A stretch of 56,524 nt of DNA from Alphaproteobacteria bacterium (GCA_021775915.1 JAJFGW010000045.1:1-56524); one strand, 5' to 3'. Numbered from the stretch's first letter, positions 34,643 through 44,383 are shown. Notes: generated from the sequence alone by a model not told the origin. Made by a program: numbers and translations.

Positions 34643-35491
34643 ATGATTTTAATTTGCGATGAGTGCCAGTCTCGTTACCTCGTCCCGAGTCATTCTATTG
34701 GCCCGGATGGGCGGCGTGTGCGCTGTAAGAGTTGTAATTATGAGTGGTTTCAGGAGCCTGAGGATAAAGAGGGGCCGGAGGATGATTTTGGAGATAGACC
34801 GGATGAGGAACCACCTGAACTAGCTGATGATGTTGAACCTATTCCCGAATCACTTCGACCGGACCCGGATGAGGCGGATTTGGTTCCTTCTGTTTCTGTT
34901 GATGTGCCGGACGGTAAGTCTAATTCACCGGTATATGCCAGCTACGCTGTTGCGGCGGCCGTGTTTTTCGCCATTATGGGGGGCGTTTTGCTCATGCATA
35001 ATAGTGTCGTTAAAATATGGCCCGCCTCGATGGCATTTTATGATCTGGTAGGGCTGGAGACTGCTATTGATGGTGAAGATTTGATTTTTGATCAATTAAG
35101 TGCCGAGGTCAGAACGGGCGAAGGCGGCGTACAAAGCCTGAACGTTAAGGCGAATATTCTTAATTTGCTGCGAAAAGAATCAAAAGTACCGTTTGTTCAG
35201 GCTTCTATTGCTACGGAAGAGGGAGAGGTTGTTGATAGCTGGCTCACCGAACCGGACAGCAGGATAATAGAGTCTGAGGGAGAACTTGTTTTCCATACGA
35301 CATATTCTCAGATTTCAAAAGACGCTAAAGAGGTCAATCTTCGTTTCATTGTTGGTTCGGAGATAAAAACATCGCAAAAAGAAGAAGTGGAAAACGTTGC
35401 CGAAGAACATAATGAAGTGTCTCACGAAGAAGAAACTCATGCAGCACCTCCTCATGATGCTCCCGCTCCTCATGCAAAGAGCACACACTAA
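34643..35491 (+). CDS. MJ0042-type zinc-ribbon membrane protein
   Basis: The N terminus is an MJ0042 zinc ribbon: ICDECQSRYLVPSHSIGPDG followed by RVRCKSCNYEW, giving two CxxC pairs. An acidic Pro/Asp linker, a membrane helix (about 100-122: VYASYAVAAAVFFAIMGGV) and a periplasmic domain of about 130 residues (DUF3426-like) follow; the tail is His/Glu/Ala-rich. Such proteins often lie divergent from ftsE in Alphaproteobacteria; their role is unknown. I start at ATG 34643, which begins the ribbon; AAAAGGAT lies about 16 bases upstream. The stop overlaps that of the TIGR02302 gene by 4 bases. Confidence 0.85.
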   Translation: MILICDECQSRYLVPSHSIGPDGRRVRCKSCNYEWFQEPEDKEGPEDDFGDRPDEEPPELADDVEPIPESLRPDPDEADLVPSVSVDVPDGKSNSPVYASYAVAAAVFFAIMGGVLLMHNSVVKIWPASMAFYDLVGLETAIDGEDLIFDQLSAEVRTGEGGVQSLNVKANILNLLRKESKVPFVQASIATEEGEVVDSWLTEPDSRIIESEGELVFHTTYSQISKDAKEVNLRFIVGSEIKTSQKEEVENVAEEHNEVSHEEETHAAPPHDAPAPHAKSTH

Positions 35492-38040
35492 AACTGTTTC
35501 ATCAGGCGGCGGTAATATTCAAGTTCATAGTTGGGCCGGTTAATCTCTCCGGAGCGCTGTCTGAGAATTTTCAGGATTTCCCGCGCTCTTTTTCTCTCGG
35601 CTTCATCCGGTATTTCTACGCGTGATCCGGGGAAGAGGCCGGGGGCCTTCCCTTCCTGTATCGGGCGCCCGAGGGGATCAATCTGCCCCATGCCGCCAAG
35701 TGAGAGCATGGTCATTTGTTGCATCATTTGTTGCATTTGCTCTGTCATATTCTGCATAGCTTCCTGAAGATATTTGATGGCTTGTTCCTGATGCGGGAGA
35801 GAGCTATCAGGTTTGTTTTCGGAAAGGCGGTCGGCTGAGTCGCGCATTTCCTGTTCGGCCAGTTGCATGTTTTCCGGAATTTCGCCGAGCTGTTCATCTG
35901 CTTCTAGCATTAGCTGGCCTAGAATATAGCGCAGAGCATCCTGCTCCACTTTATTTTTCTGGGTATCGATTTTTATCTCTGCGCCTTTTTTTTGTGGTGC
36001 AGTTTGCGGTGGCGGTGGCATGTTGCCCATGCCCCATTTTTCAAGCATCTCCTTATTAAAGGGCATAAATTCAGGATATGTCTGAGGTTGCTGGCTTCCA
36101 GAGCGATCGGCTTGTTTTTGGGTTTGGTCGAGCAGCGCTTGTTGTTTTTCAATGAGTTCCTGTAGCTCGTTGATTCCTTCCATCATGAATTCCATTTGTG
36201 GCGGCATAGTCATTTCCATGGAGGGGTTTAGTTTGTCCATGAATTGTTGTAGCTGGGATAATAATTCCCGCGCGGCGTTTTTGTCTCCGGATAAGGCCTC
36301 GGATTGCAGGCGATCAAAAAAGGCGGCCAGGTCTTCCGGCTGAACCATGTTTTGGAACATTTCGGGCGGCATTTGCATTTGCTTCCCGTTCTCTGCCATG
36401 CGTTTTTGCAGCTCGCGGTACATTTCCTGAAAATATTCCGCCATGGCTTTACGCATCTCCTGTAGAGCTTGCGCGATTTCTTCATCCGTGGCATTGGGGT
36501 TTTTAAGTACCTGCTCCAGATTTCTTTGTGCGTCCCTCATGTTACGCGCTGCGATGGGAAGATTGCCTTCTTCTATGCGCAGTGCTGTATCCCAGAGAAG
36601 CTCTATGACCCTTGATACAGATTCGAGGCCGGGGTCGTAGCTCAGGCGTGAGGAAGCGCTACGGATGGCAAGGAAACTTACAATATCACTCTGCTGTTGT
36701 GCCGTGTCTGTCAGCAAGTCTTGCAGATCAAAGGCAACGTTGGAGGCGGCTCTTTCCGGTGTCCAGATAAGGCGCTTGCGTAGGGCTATAAGTTGCTTCG
36801 CTATGGGGTGACTAAAAGGTCTTTCTGGCAAGGTCATATGCAGGGGGATGATGTCGCTTTTTTGTCCTAAATGATCAATGCCTTCTATTTTTATAATCAC
36901 AGGCAGTCCGGCCCAAGGGTGCCATGATAAATCATAAACGGGCGCAATTTCCAGTTCGGTTCCCGGTGGGCTCATAATGGCGCGGGTTTCTTCGTAAATA
37001 TTGCCGACAGGCTTGTCTTCTATTATCGGATCAAGCTCCATCGATAAGGTCATATCTGTAACGCCGTAATCATCCAGAACTTTTAACGGTAGCTTTGTTT
37101 CTCCCTTTGACAGGTCTTCCGGCGCGCCGTTTACGGTGATTTCCGGTGGTTTATCGATAATAAAATCAATGGCAATATCAGCGATTGTGAAGGGCCATTG
37201 TTTGATAGTGAGGCTGTTGCCAGACACAACATCCGTTTCAAGTCCCCAGCTCTGCTCCCCTAGTTTTTCCAGAGGGATTTCTTGTTCCCCCATTATCAGA
37301 ACAGGCTGGGTAAAGCCTTTATTTATTCGGGCTTTGAGAACGGTTCCTTCAGGTACCTTAAGTCGTTCTTCGCGCCTCCCTCTGCCCTGCAGGGTGATTT
37401 GCGGCATGGATGTATAGTCCGGCGGGGTGACCCATAAGGTAATGTTGCTGATTTTTTGTTCCTTCTTATCAAAAGAGAAGGGGAACAGGCCATAGGCCAG
37501 CCGTTCCTGCCATTGCGATCCGGCGGCAATAATGCCGATAATAAAAACCAGTGCCGCCAGCGTTCTGAATCCCAACGGATCATTTTGTGAAAGGAGGGCG
37601 CGCGGCTTTGGAACGCGCAGGTTTTTTATGGTGCTGATGGCTTCATCTTGATTTTTTTGCCATAGAATGCGCGTGGGTTCCTTGCGCGGATTGACCAGTT
37701 TGTCTTCAATGGCACTGATAGGTCGATGTTTTAGAATCGTTGCAATTTCAAGGCGGCGGTCAATCTCATTTTTCTGCGGCCAGTAAAGTTTTTTTAGGTC
37801 TCGCCGTATGAGATAAATAAGCCCTGTAAAAAAGGTAATAAAGAAAAGTGCCGGGCCGGCAGTGCCAAGAATTGCGGGGAGTTGCATAAGCCACAGGCCG
37901 ATAAAAAGAGCGCCCCAGGAAAGGATACGCCACAGGCTTTTGCTGCAATTCTCCAGAAACAGAACAAAAGCCGTAATTATCCGTTTGCGGGACAATAATG
38001 ACAGCAAGGGTCTTTTTTCAAAATCAAGTGGATCAATCAT
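35488..38040 (-). CDS. TIGR02302 family protein (DUF4175-like), 850 aa
   Basis: A large membrane protein of the alphaproteobacterial TIGR02302 family. The N terminus has two membrane helices (about 38-55 and 60-78), a third lies near residues 155-172, and then come several hundred beta-rich residues (NITLWVTPPDYTSMPQITLQ, ITVNGAPEDLSKGETKLPLK). From about residue 500 the chain becomes a long helical low-complexity region rich in Gln, Met and Glu (MTEQMQQMMQQMTM), ending in a conserved REILKILRQRSGEINRP stretch. The function is unknown. In free-living relatives lysA commonly precedes it; here the upstream gene is only a tiny lipoprotein. Confidence 0.9.
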   Translation of the reverse strand: MIDPLDFEKRPLLSLLSRKRIITAFVLFLENCSKSLWRILSWGALFIGLWLMQLPAILGTAGPALFFITFFTGLIYLIRRDLKKLYWPQKNEIDRRLEIATILKHRPISAIEDKLVNPRKEPTRILWQKNQDEAISTIKNLRVPKPRALLSQNDPLGFRTLAALVFIIGIIAAGSQWQERLAYGLFPFSFDKKEQKISNITLWVTPPDYTSMPQITLQGRGRREERLKVPEGTVLKARINKGFTQPVLIMGEQEIPLEKLGEQSWGLETDVVSGNSLTIKQWPFTIADIAIDFIIDKPPEITVNGAPEDLSKGETKLPLKVLDDYGVTDMTLSMELDPIIEDKPVGNIYEETRAIMSPPGTELEIAPVYDLSWHPWAGLPVIIKIEGIDHLGQKSDIIPLHMTLPERPFSHPIAKQLIALRKRLIWTPERAASNVAFDLQDLLTDTAQQQSDIVSFLAIRSASSRLSYDPGLESVSRVIELLWDTALRIEEGNLPIAARNMRDAQRNLEQVLKNPNATDEEIAQALQEMRKAMAEYFQEMYRELQKRMAENGKQMQMPPEMFQNMVQPEDLAAFFDRLQSEALSGDKNAARELLSQLQQFMDKLNPSMEMTMPPQMEFMMEGINELQELIEKQQALLDQTQKQADRSGSQQPQTYPEFMPFNKEMLEKWGMGNMPPPPQTAPQKKGAEIKIDTQKNKVEQDALRYILGQLMLEADEQLGEIPENMQLAEQEMRDSADRLSENKPDSSLPHQEQAIKYLQEAMQNMTEQMQQMMQQMTMLSLGGMGQIDPLGRPIQEGKAPGLFPGSRVEIPDEAERKRAREILKILRQRSGEINRPNYELEYYRRLMKQF

Positions 38041-38054
38041 TGTTATGATATATC

Positions 38055-38216
38055 CTAAGGGATCGGATCGGTGGACGGATCAGGGTATGTTCTGGGAAAT
38101 GCTCTATCCTCAGCGCCAGGTGGCGGCTCAACAGTGCCCGGCTTAACACCGCAGCCTGTAACCGCCATGCCTAAGAAAACGAAAAGACTAATATAAACGA
38201 ATATACGCCGAACCAT
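38055..38216 (-). CDS. Small LptM-like lipoprotein, 53 aa
   Basis: A 53-codon gene starting at ATG 38216. The product has a hydrophobic signal segment with a lipobox ending TGC at Cys22 (FLGMAVTGCG), then GVKPGTVEPPPGAEDRAFPR and TYPDPSTDP. The GCGxKPGxxxPPPG...FPRxYP pattern resembles the LptM/YifL small lipoproteins that help LptD assembly, and the tiny lipoprotein that lies beside lysA in Alphaproteobacteria. There is no good ribosome binding site. It is divergent from the TlpA-like gene across 40 bases and 14 bases upstream of TIGR02302. The match is by eye only. Confidence 0.75.
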   Translation of the reverse strand: MVRRIFVYISLFVFLGMAVTGCGVKPGTVEPPPGAEDRAFPRTYPDPSTDPIP

Positions 38217-38256
38217 AGATTTGTTATACACGCTTCGAAGATTACAGGCAAAGCTT

Positions 38257-38847
38257 ATGAAGACAACTTTCAGAACCTATTTTTTATTTCTTCTCGTGGT
38301 CGTTTTGGCCGCTGTGGCTGGTTATAGCGTTGTTCTGGCACAATATAATGTGGCAATAAGCCTGCCGTCAGAAGAGTTTATAGAAGATTTTGATGATTTT
38401 AAGGTTTATAACCCGCCGCAGCTCTTGCCGGAAGTGGTGTTATACGACCTTGATGGTAACATATTGAATTTAAAAGATTTAAAAGGGAAGTGGCGGCTTG
38501 TTAATTTTTGGGCGACATGGTGCCCGCCTTGTATAGAGGAGCTGCCACGACTGCTGGAACTCAAGGAGACAAGGGGTAACAAGGATTTTGATGTTGTTTT
38601 CATCTCCCTTGACTACCCGGAAAGTGCGGGAGCTATGAGAAGGAGGATGAAACAGGCAAAAATACCGCCCGGATTACATACATTTTATGTGCAGGACATT
38701 GAAATATGGAAGACATTGTCCCTTGAAAGTGTGCCTACCAGTATGGTTATAGGCCCTAAGGGACGGGTTTATTTTAAACTGGCAGGAGAAACTGACTGGG
38801 CCGGAAAGGAATCGCTGGCCTTTATCGACGATTTGTTGAACAATTAG
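38257..38847 (+). CDS. TlpA-like membrane-anchored thioredoxin
   Basis: TlpA/ResA-type proteins are membrane-tethered periplasmic thiol reductases used in cytochrome maturation and oxidative folding. The 196-residue protein has an N-terminal membrane anchor (about residues 8-28) and a thioredoxin fold with the active site NFWATWCPPCIEELP (Cys89 and Cys92) and the cis-Pro loop SLESVPTSMV. The ATG at 38257 follows ACAGGCAAAGC. In relatives it sits between argH and the small lipoprotein plus lysA; argH is not found here. A pentapeptide-repeat gene follows after 104 bases. Confidence 0.9.
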   Translation: MKTTFRTYFLFLLVVVLAAVAGYSVVLAQYNVAISLPSEEFIEDFDDFKVYNPPQLLPEVVLYDLDGNILNLKDLKGKWRLVNFWATWCPPCIEELPRLLELKETRGNKDFDVVFISLDYPESAGAMRRRMKQAKIPPGLHTFYVQDIEIWKTLSLESVPTSMVIGPKGRVYFKLAGETDWAGKESLAFIDDLLNN

Positions 38848-38951
38848 CGAAGGAAAATAAAGTGATAAATCTTTCGTTTTATTAATAAATTTAAAGGTTT
38901 TTCAGACTATTATGGTCTGGATACCAGTGTCTTTATAACTGAGAAAGACCC

Positions 38952-40241
38952 ATGCAAGGGATGCCACAGACGCAAGACGATAAAGGAGAGTCGTTAAAAC
39001 AGATGACTCAGGAACAGCTTGATGAACTCGTCAAGCTGCATAAGCGTTTTATGGAAGGTCGTGTCGGTGGTCGCCGCGCTATCTTAAAGAAAACAAATAT
39101 GTCCGGCTTGTCGTTGCGTGAACAGGATTTGCGTCAGGCTGATTTTAGCGGCTGTGATATGACCGATATGGATCTTGCCGGGGGTAACTTCCGTGAAGCG
39201 TCTTTATATGCCTGCGACCTTAGTAACTCCAACCTGAATAAAACCGTTTTTGTGCGCGCTGATTTAAGGGGCTCTCGTATTGAGAGCGCTGATTTATCGG
39301 GTGCTGATCTTGATCGTGCGGATTTGCGAGCTGGTGGTATTGCAACCGATGGGGACTTCGGGCCTGGAGAGTATGTGAATTTTCGAGGAGCAAACCTGGC
39401 CGGGGCTAAACTGTCAGGAACATTAGCCGGTAATGCTGATTTTTCTGATGCGATCATGTCAAAAACAGATCTCACCGGCGCTGATTTACGCAATGCCCGC
39501 TTTGAAGGGGCCGACCTGACGGAGGCGGAAGTTAAGGGCGCGCAGCTTATGGGCGCCAATATGCGCTCCACTATTCTGATAGGGATACAGCTTGATGACA
39601 TCAAGGGCAGTGGTATCGATCTCACTGATTCTATTACCGATGAAAATGTAGGTAGGTCGCTGGATGAGCTTGAGGAGCCGCTGGCAAAATTGATAAAAGA
39701 ACACAGAAACTGGGTAGGAAGTGTAGGCAAAGAAGGGCTGCAGCTTGATCTTGGTGGCTATGATCTGCGTATTCTTTTGTCACTTGCCGGTGAAAAACTG
39801 ACAGCGCTAAGGGCTGTGGGCGCGAGCTGGTGTGGTATGGATTTGACAGATATTCACTTGCAGAGCGCCATACTCGACGAATCAGATTTCCGTAGTTGTT
39901 TCTTAAGAAGTGCAGATTTGCGGGCGACGAGTCTTAAAAAAGTTCGTTTTAGCCATGCTGACCTTCGTAATGCTGATTTTAGTCCGCTTTATTTTGAAGT
40001 GGACGGTAAAAAGCAGGCTTCCCCCTGTAATCTTGAAGGCAGCAATATGCGCTATGCCAATTGCGCCGGCGCCAAGATGCGTCAGGCGATATTTAAAGAT
40101 TCAGATGTGGCTTATGCTGATTTTAGCGGCTGTGATTTGCAGCAGGCTGATTTTTCAGGGGCGAATACCGAGAACACTAATTTTCAGGGTGCTAATATTG
40201 AAGATGCTATCTTTGATGACGCGCCGCCATCAACCGAATAA
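38952..40241 (+). CDS. Pentapeptide-repeat protein, 429 aa
   Basis: Two blocks of A(D/N)LxX repeats should form right-handed beta-helices: block 1 about residues 50-210 (QADFSGCDMTDMDLAGGNFR, SADLSGADLDRADLRAG) and block 2 about 290-425 (SADLRATSLKKVRFSHADLR, FSGCDLQQADFSGANTENTN). Between them is a non-repeat stretch of about 80 residues with EEPLAKLIKEHRNWVGSVG. The first 45 residues are helical. Some pentapeptide proteins bind gyrase; nothing here specifies that role. There is no signal peptide. The ATG at 38952 has a weak GAGAAAGA site, and a second ATG follows three codons later. Confidence 0.88.
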   Translation: MQGMPQTQDDKGESLKQMTQEQLDELVKLHKRFMEGRVGGRRAILKKTNMSGLSLREQDLRQADFSGCDMTDMDLAGGNFREASLYACDLSNSNLNKTVFVRADLRGSRIESADLSGADLDRADLRAGGIATDGDFGPGEYVNFRGANLAGAKLSGTLAGNADFSDAIMSKTDLTGADLRNARFEGADLTEAEVKGAQLMGANMRSTILIGIQLDDIKGSGIDLTDSITDENVGRSLDELEEPLAKLIKEHRNWVGSVGKEGLQLDLGGYDLRILLSLAGEKLTALRAVGASWCGMDLTDIHLQSAILDESDFRSCFLRSADLRATSLKKVRFSHADLRNADFSPLYFEVDGKKQASPCNLEGSNMRYANCAGAKMRQAIFKDSDVAYADFSGCDLQQADFSGANTENTNFQGANIEDAIFDDAPPSTE

Positions 40242-40249
40242 ATATTCCC

Positions 40250-40447
40250 TTAGTTACCTTGTGTAAGCAATGCCAGTGCGAATATCAGCAGGGCAAGGCC
40301 TTGCAATGTGATGCGGGCTTGCATGAGTTTGTTGCTGTATTTTTTGCTGGTTTCTCCGCCCTTTACCATTACAAACAGCCCCATAGCCAGAGAAGATAGT
40401 ACGGCTAGCAGGGCTATGGCCATCAATATAAAAAATAAATTGCTCAT
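40250..40447 (-). CDS. HIG1-domain twin-transmembrane protein, 65 aa
   Basis: The sequence has two membrane helices flanking a short conserved loop: AIALLAVLSSLAMGLFVMVK, GGETSKKYSNKLMQARI, then LQGLALLIFALALL. The loop GGE..KKYSNKLM.AR is the HIG1 (hypoxia-induced gene 1) signature; mitochondrial relatives act on respiratory supercomplexes. In Alphaproteobacteria small twin-membrane HIG1 proteins are common and unassigned. The ATG overlaps the ubiG stop as ATGA, so the two are translated together, linking it to quinone biosynthesis by operon. Confidence 0.85.
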   Translation of the reverse strand: MSNLFFILMAIALLAVLSSLAMGLFVMVKGGETSKKYSNKLMQARITLQGLALLIFALALLTQGN

Positions 40448-41169
40448 GGTTTTTTCACCGTCATAAAATAATTAACACTTATATCCTGATCCGATAATTC
40501 AAAGTCACCTTTTACAGGGTTGAAAAACAACCCTTTTACATTCGTTTCTTTGCCGCCGGCATGACGGATCATTTTGGCTAGCTCTGAGGGACGAATAAAT
40601 TTTTTCCACTGGTGTGTGCCTCTGGGTACCCAGCGCATAATATATTCAGCAGCCACAATGCCCAGAGCAAAAGATTTAGGGGTTCTGTTCAGGGTAGAAA
40701 AAATAATTATCCCCCCCGGTTTACACAAATCCACACAGTTTTGCACAAAGCCGTCCACATCATTGACGTGTTCGATAATTTCAAGGGCAAGGACGACATC
40801 GAATTTGCTCTTAATATCTTCTGCGGCCTTGTTTTGGTAGTTAATTTTCAGAACGCTTTTCTTCGCATGGTCTGTTGCTACGGCCACGGCATTTTGATCG
40901 GCATCAATGCCTGTGACATTTCCTCCGAGGCGAGCTATGGGTTCACAAACTAGGCCGCCGCCGCAGCCAATATCCAGTATTTTTAGTCCTTTGAATGGCT
41001 TTTGGCCTTCATTTGTCAGCTCATAATGGCGTTCGAGTTGCTCCCGGATATAGGAAAGGCGCAGCGGATTTAATCTGTGCAGCGGTTTAAAGGGACCATC
41101 TTCATCCCACCAATAAGACGAATCCTTTGAAAAATGCTCTATTTCCTGTGGGTTGATGCTTGTTGTCAT
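40444..41169 (-). CDS. ubiG: Ubiquinone biosynthesis O-methyltransferase UbiG
   Basis: UbiG performs both O-methylations of ubiquinone synthesis. SAM motif I is LKILDIGCGGGLVCEPIARL, post-I is VTGIDADQNAV, motif II includes FDVVLALEIIEHVNDVDGFV and motif III is CKPGGIIIFSTLNRT. The N-terminal FSKDSSYWWDEDGPFKPLHR and C-terminal RWVPRGTHQWKKFIRP are UbiG-specific. It is divergent from lysC across 29 bases, a common alphaproteobacterial arrangement, and overlaps the HIG1 gene. Its presence implies ubiquinone-based respiration. Confidence 0.95.
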   Translation of the reverse strand: MTTSINPQEIEHFSKDSSYWWDEDGPFKPLHRLNPLRLSYIREQLERHYELTNEGQKPFKGLKILDIGCGGGLVCEPIARLGGNVTGIDADQNAVAVATDHAKKSVLKINYQNKAAEDIKSKFDVVLALEIIEHVNDVDGFVQNCVDLCKPGGIIIFSTLNRTPKSFALGIVAAEYIMRWVPRGTHQWKKFIRPSELAKMIRHAGGKETNVKGLFFNPVKGDFELSDQDISVNYFMTVKKP

Positions 41170-41198
41170 GAGGACTATTTACCGCTAAAGATAAGGCC

Positions 41199-42431
41199 AT
41201 GACAAGGCTTGTTTTAAAATTTGGTGGAACGTCGGTGGCTGATACAGACCACATTGAGAACGCGGCAGCGAAGGTTGCGGCGGAGGTTGAGCGCGGACAT
41301 CAGGTCGCTGTCGTTATTTCGGCTATGGGGGGGGTTACAAATGACCTTATTGAATATTGCCGAAAAGTCAGCCCGCTGCATGATGCGCGGGAATATGACG
41401 CTGTTGTTGCCAGCGGCGAGAACGTGACATCCGGGCTTTTGGCGCTGGCTTTACAAAAGCGGGGAATATCTGCGCGGTCGTGGCAGGGATGGCAAGTGCC
41501 TATTGTTTGCACTGATATGCATGGCAAGGCCCGTATTCTTAGCATTGACACAACAGAAATGGACGGACGGCTGGAAGAGGGCGAAGTCGCCGTTTTGGCC
41601 GGATTTCAGGGCATCACCTCACGCAATCGTATTACGACGTTGGGACGCGGTGGTTCTGATACGACCGCTGTCGCGCTGGCTGCGGCATTGAGCGCAGAGC
41701 GCTGTGACATATATACGGATGTTGAAGGTGTCTACACGGCTGACCCCCGGATTGTCCCGCAGGCCAGAAAGCTGGGAAAAGTTTCTTACGAGGAAATGTT
41801 AGAGTTGGCTTCGCTGGGGGCAAAAGTATTGCAAACGCGCTCTGTTGAAATGGCGATGAAAAAGAATGTGCCAGTACAGGTTCTTTCAAGTTTTGATAGT
41901 CCTATTGGCAGTGATTTACCCGGAACCCTGGTAACCAGAGAGGAAGATATTGTGGAACAGGAAATTGTAAATGGAATTACCTACACCAAGGATGAGGCCA
42001 AAATTACGCTTATTGGCGTGCCCGATATTCCGGGTGTGGCGGCGAAGATATTCGGGCCGCTCGCGGAGGCATCTGTTAACGTTGATATGATTGTGCAGAG
42101 CAGGTCTCAGGACAAAAAGTCTGTGAATATGACATTTACCGTAGTCAATTCTGATTTGCAGCGCGCGGTGGAGGCTCTTAAGAAGTGCGATGAACTGAAG
42201 AAAACCGAGATACGTCCGGATGAAGATGTTGTGAAAGTATCTGTTGTTGGCATTGGGATGCGCAGCCATGCCGGTGTGGCGCAAACCATGTTCCAGACCT
42301 TGGCTGATAAGGGTATCAATATTCAGGTTATCTCTACATCAGAGATAAAAGTGAGCGTCCTAGTCGCGGCTGAATATACAGAACTTGCAGTTAGATCACT
42401 TCATACTGCTTATGGACTGGAATCAGAATAA
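41199..42431 (+). CDS. lysC: Aspartate kinase
   Basis: LysC phosphorylates aspartate, opening the route to lysine, diaminopimelate, threonine and methionine. The kinase domain begins VLKFGGTSVAD and includes VISAMGGVTNDL, ITTLGRGGSDTTAVALAAAL and the DVEGVYTADPRIVPQA segment. Two ACT domains (about 265-400), with VPDIPGVAAKIFGPLAEASV and VGIGMRSHAGVAQTMFQTLA, would mediate feedback control. The 410-residue monofunctional form is complete. The RodZ-like gene follows after 21 bases. lysC is still needed for diaminopimelate in the wall even if lysA is absent. Confidence 0.95.
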   Translation: MTRLVLKFGGTSVADTDHIENAAAKVAAEVERGHQVAVVISAMGGVTNDLIEYCRKVSPLHDAREYDAVVASGENVTSGLLALALQKRGISARSWQGWQVPIVCTDMHGKARILSIDTTEMDGRLEEGEVAVLAGFQGITSRNRITTLGRGGSDTTAVALAAALSAERCDIYTDVEGVYTADPRIVPQARKLGKVSYEEMLELASLGAKVLQTRSVEMAMKKNVPVQVLSSFDSPIGSDLPGTLVTREEDIVEQEIVNGITYTKDEAKITLIGVPDIPGVAAKIFGPLAEASVNVDMIVQSRSQDKKSVNMTFTVVNSDLQRAVEALKKCDELKKTEIRPDEDVVKVSVVGIGMRSHAGVAQTMFQTLADKGINIQVISTSEIKVSVLVAAEYTELAVRSLHTAYGLESE

Positions 42432-42452
42432 GAATTGTCTTAATGTAGCGAT

Positions 42453-43307
42453 ATGCATAAACACGCAAATGAGCAGCCCCCTCCACAACAGGACTGGGCA
42501 AGTTATACCGATATGTCCGTAGGGGAGATCCTCCGCCGGACACGTCTTTATTATGGTTTGCGCATTGAAGATGTTGAAGCGGCACTTCGTATAAGGGTTT
42601 CGCAGCTTTCTGCCCTTGAAGAGGGGGACATAGAAAAGCTTCCGGGGCGGGTTTACGCGATTGGTTTTCTTCGGGCTTATGCCGAATTTTTAGGGCTTGA
42701 TGGCGATAAAATGGTGCATTTGTTTAAGGCGCAGATGCTGGGCAATAAATCCCGGCCTGAGCTGAGTTTTCCTGCCTCGGCTTCAGAAAGCAAATTGCCG
42801 AATCCTTTTGTGTTAATGGCGTCTTTTGCCGGTTTCTCTCTGGTTATTGGTATTTTTATGCTGATGGGCGGAGAACAAAAAACGCATGAGATACCCAATG
42901 TGCCGTCTGGTCTGAGAATGGAGGTCGCCGCATATGGGCCACCACCATCGGACGCGGCGGCTTTGATGGCGGCAATAGAGCCTGCTGCAGGAACGGAAGA
43001 GCCTGAAAACAGAATTATAATCAATGTCATTGATAGTGCCTGGGTCGAGATTAGGAACAAGGAAGGTAAGGCTATTTTATCGCGTATCCTGAAAGAGGGA
43101 GACAGTTATCTTGTCCCGAATAAACCCGGTATGTTAATGGATACCGGAAATATCGGGGCGCTGGAATTTACAGTGGATGGTACAGTTATCGCAAAGCTAG
43201 GCGATCCGGGTGATGTACGGCGTGGTGTTTCCCTTGATCCTGATACGTTGGTTCCCCCTATAGCTGAAATAGAAGTTACCGACCAAATTCCGGCCATGGC
43301 GGAGTAG
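42453..43307 (+). CDS. RodZ-like helix-turn-helix membrane protein
   Basis: A cytoplasmic HTH domain (about residues 22-90: [40 protein letters not shown]) precedes a membrane helix (about 115-136) and a periplasmic DUF4115-like domain (about 185-270: [22 protein letters not shown] pattern, [15 protein letters not shown]). This is the RodZ layout; RodZ links MreB to the cell wall machinery. The synteny lysC-rodZ-prfA supports the call. The ATG at 42453 has no strong ribosome binding site. prfA starts 5 bases after the stop. Confidence 0.85.
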   Translation: MHKHANEQPPPQQDWASYTDMSVGEILRRTRLYYGLRIEDVEAALRIRVSQLSALEEGDIEKLPGRVYAIGFLRAYAEFLGLDGDKMVHLFKAQMLGNKSRPELSFPASASESKLPNPFVLMASFAGFSLVIGIFMLMGGEQKTHEIPNVPSGLRMEVAAYGPPPSDAAALMAAIEPAAGTEEPENRIIINVIDSAWVEIRNKEGKAILSRILKEGDSYLVPNKPGMLMDTGNIGALEFTVDGTVIAKLGDPGDVRRGVSLDPDTLVPPIAEIEVTDQIPAMAE

Positions 43308-43312
43308 GCAGT

Positions 43313-44377
43313 ATGGCGTTACTCGATAAACTGATGCCGGTGAAGGCGCGGCACGAAGAGTTGGCGGCTCTAATGGCGGAGGGCAATCTTTCCGGTGAGG
43401 ACTACGTTAAACTTTCCACTGAATATGCTGAAATGGAGTCTGTTGTTGGGGCGGTTAATGCTTATGAAGGCGCTCTGACTGAAAAAGATGATCTCAAGAG
43501 TTTGCTGAATGATCCGGAAATGAAGGAGATGGCGGCAATGGAAATGCGGGCACTGGATGAAAAGATTCCGGTGCTTGAAGAGCAAATCAAGCTAGCGCTT
43601 ATTCCCAAAGACTCTGCCGATGCCAAGAATGCGATACTCGAAATACGCGCAGGGACAGGCGGCGATGAAGCCGCGCTTTTCGCTGCTGATTTGCTCGCTA
43701 TGTATAAGGGCTATGCCGCGACGCAAAAATGGAAGTTTGAAATTGTAAATTCATCGCTCAGTGACCTTGGTGGTTTTAAGGAAGTTGTTGCCGAAATTCA
43801 GGGGCACAATGTCTTTGAAAAGCTGAAATATGAATCTGGTGTTCATCGCGTACAACGGATTCCGAAGACCGAATCCGGGGGGCGTATTCATACTTCGGCG
43901 GCCACGGTGGCTGTTTTGCCGGAAGCCGAGGATGTTGATATTCATATTGATACGAAAGACTTGAGAATTGATACCTACCGCGCGCAAGGGGCTGGTGGAC
44001 AGCATGTGAACAAGACGGATAGTGCTGTACGTATTACACATATACCAACCGGAACTGTTGTGGAAATGCAGGACGATCGCTCCCAGCACAAAAACAAAGC
44101 CAAAGCGATGGCCATATTGCGTACTCGTATTTACGATGCGGAGCGCCAGAAACTGGATGATGAAAGGGCGACTGACCGAAAATCACAGGTGGGGTCGGGG
44201 GACCGTTCCGAACGGATCAGGACTTATAACTTCCCGCAGGGGCGCGTAACAGATCATCGTATTAACCTCACACTTTATAAGCTTGAAACTGTCGTAAGCG
44301 GTGAAGACCTTTATGAGGTGATTGACCAGCTTATAGCAGAAGACCATGCTGCTAAGCTTTCTGATATGGAGTTTTGA
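43313..44377 (+). CDS. prfA: Peptide chain release factor 1
   Basis: RF1 ends translation at UAA and UAG. The peptidyl hydrolysis motif is [18 protein letters not shown] and the codon-recognition loop is [14 protein letters not shown], with the PxT of RF1 rather than the SPF of RF2. The 354-residue length is standard and the C-terminal [15 protein letters not shown] is intact. The modifying enzyme PrmC follows 6 bases downstream, so the factor and its methylase are co-expressed. Confidence 0.96.
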   Translation: MALLDKLMPVKARHEELAALMAEGNLSGEDYVKLSTEYAEMESVVGAVNAYEGALTEKDDLKSLLNDPEMKEMAAMEMRALDEKIPVLEEQIKLALIPKDSADAKNAILEIRAGTGGDEAALFAADLLAMYKGYAATQKWKFEIVNSSLSDLGGFKEVVAEIQGHNVFEKLKYESGVHRVQRIPKTESGGRIHTSAATVAVLPEAEDVDIHIDTKDLRIDTYRAQGAGGQHVNKTDSAVRITHIPTGTVVEMQDDRSQHKNKAKAMAILRTRIYDAERQKLDDERATDRKSQVGSGDRSERIRTYNFPQGRVTDHRINLTLYKLETVVSGEDLYEVIDQLIAEDHAAKLSDMEF

Positions 44378-44383
44378 TCCATT

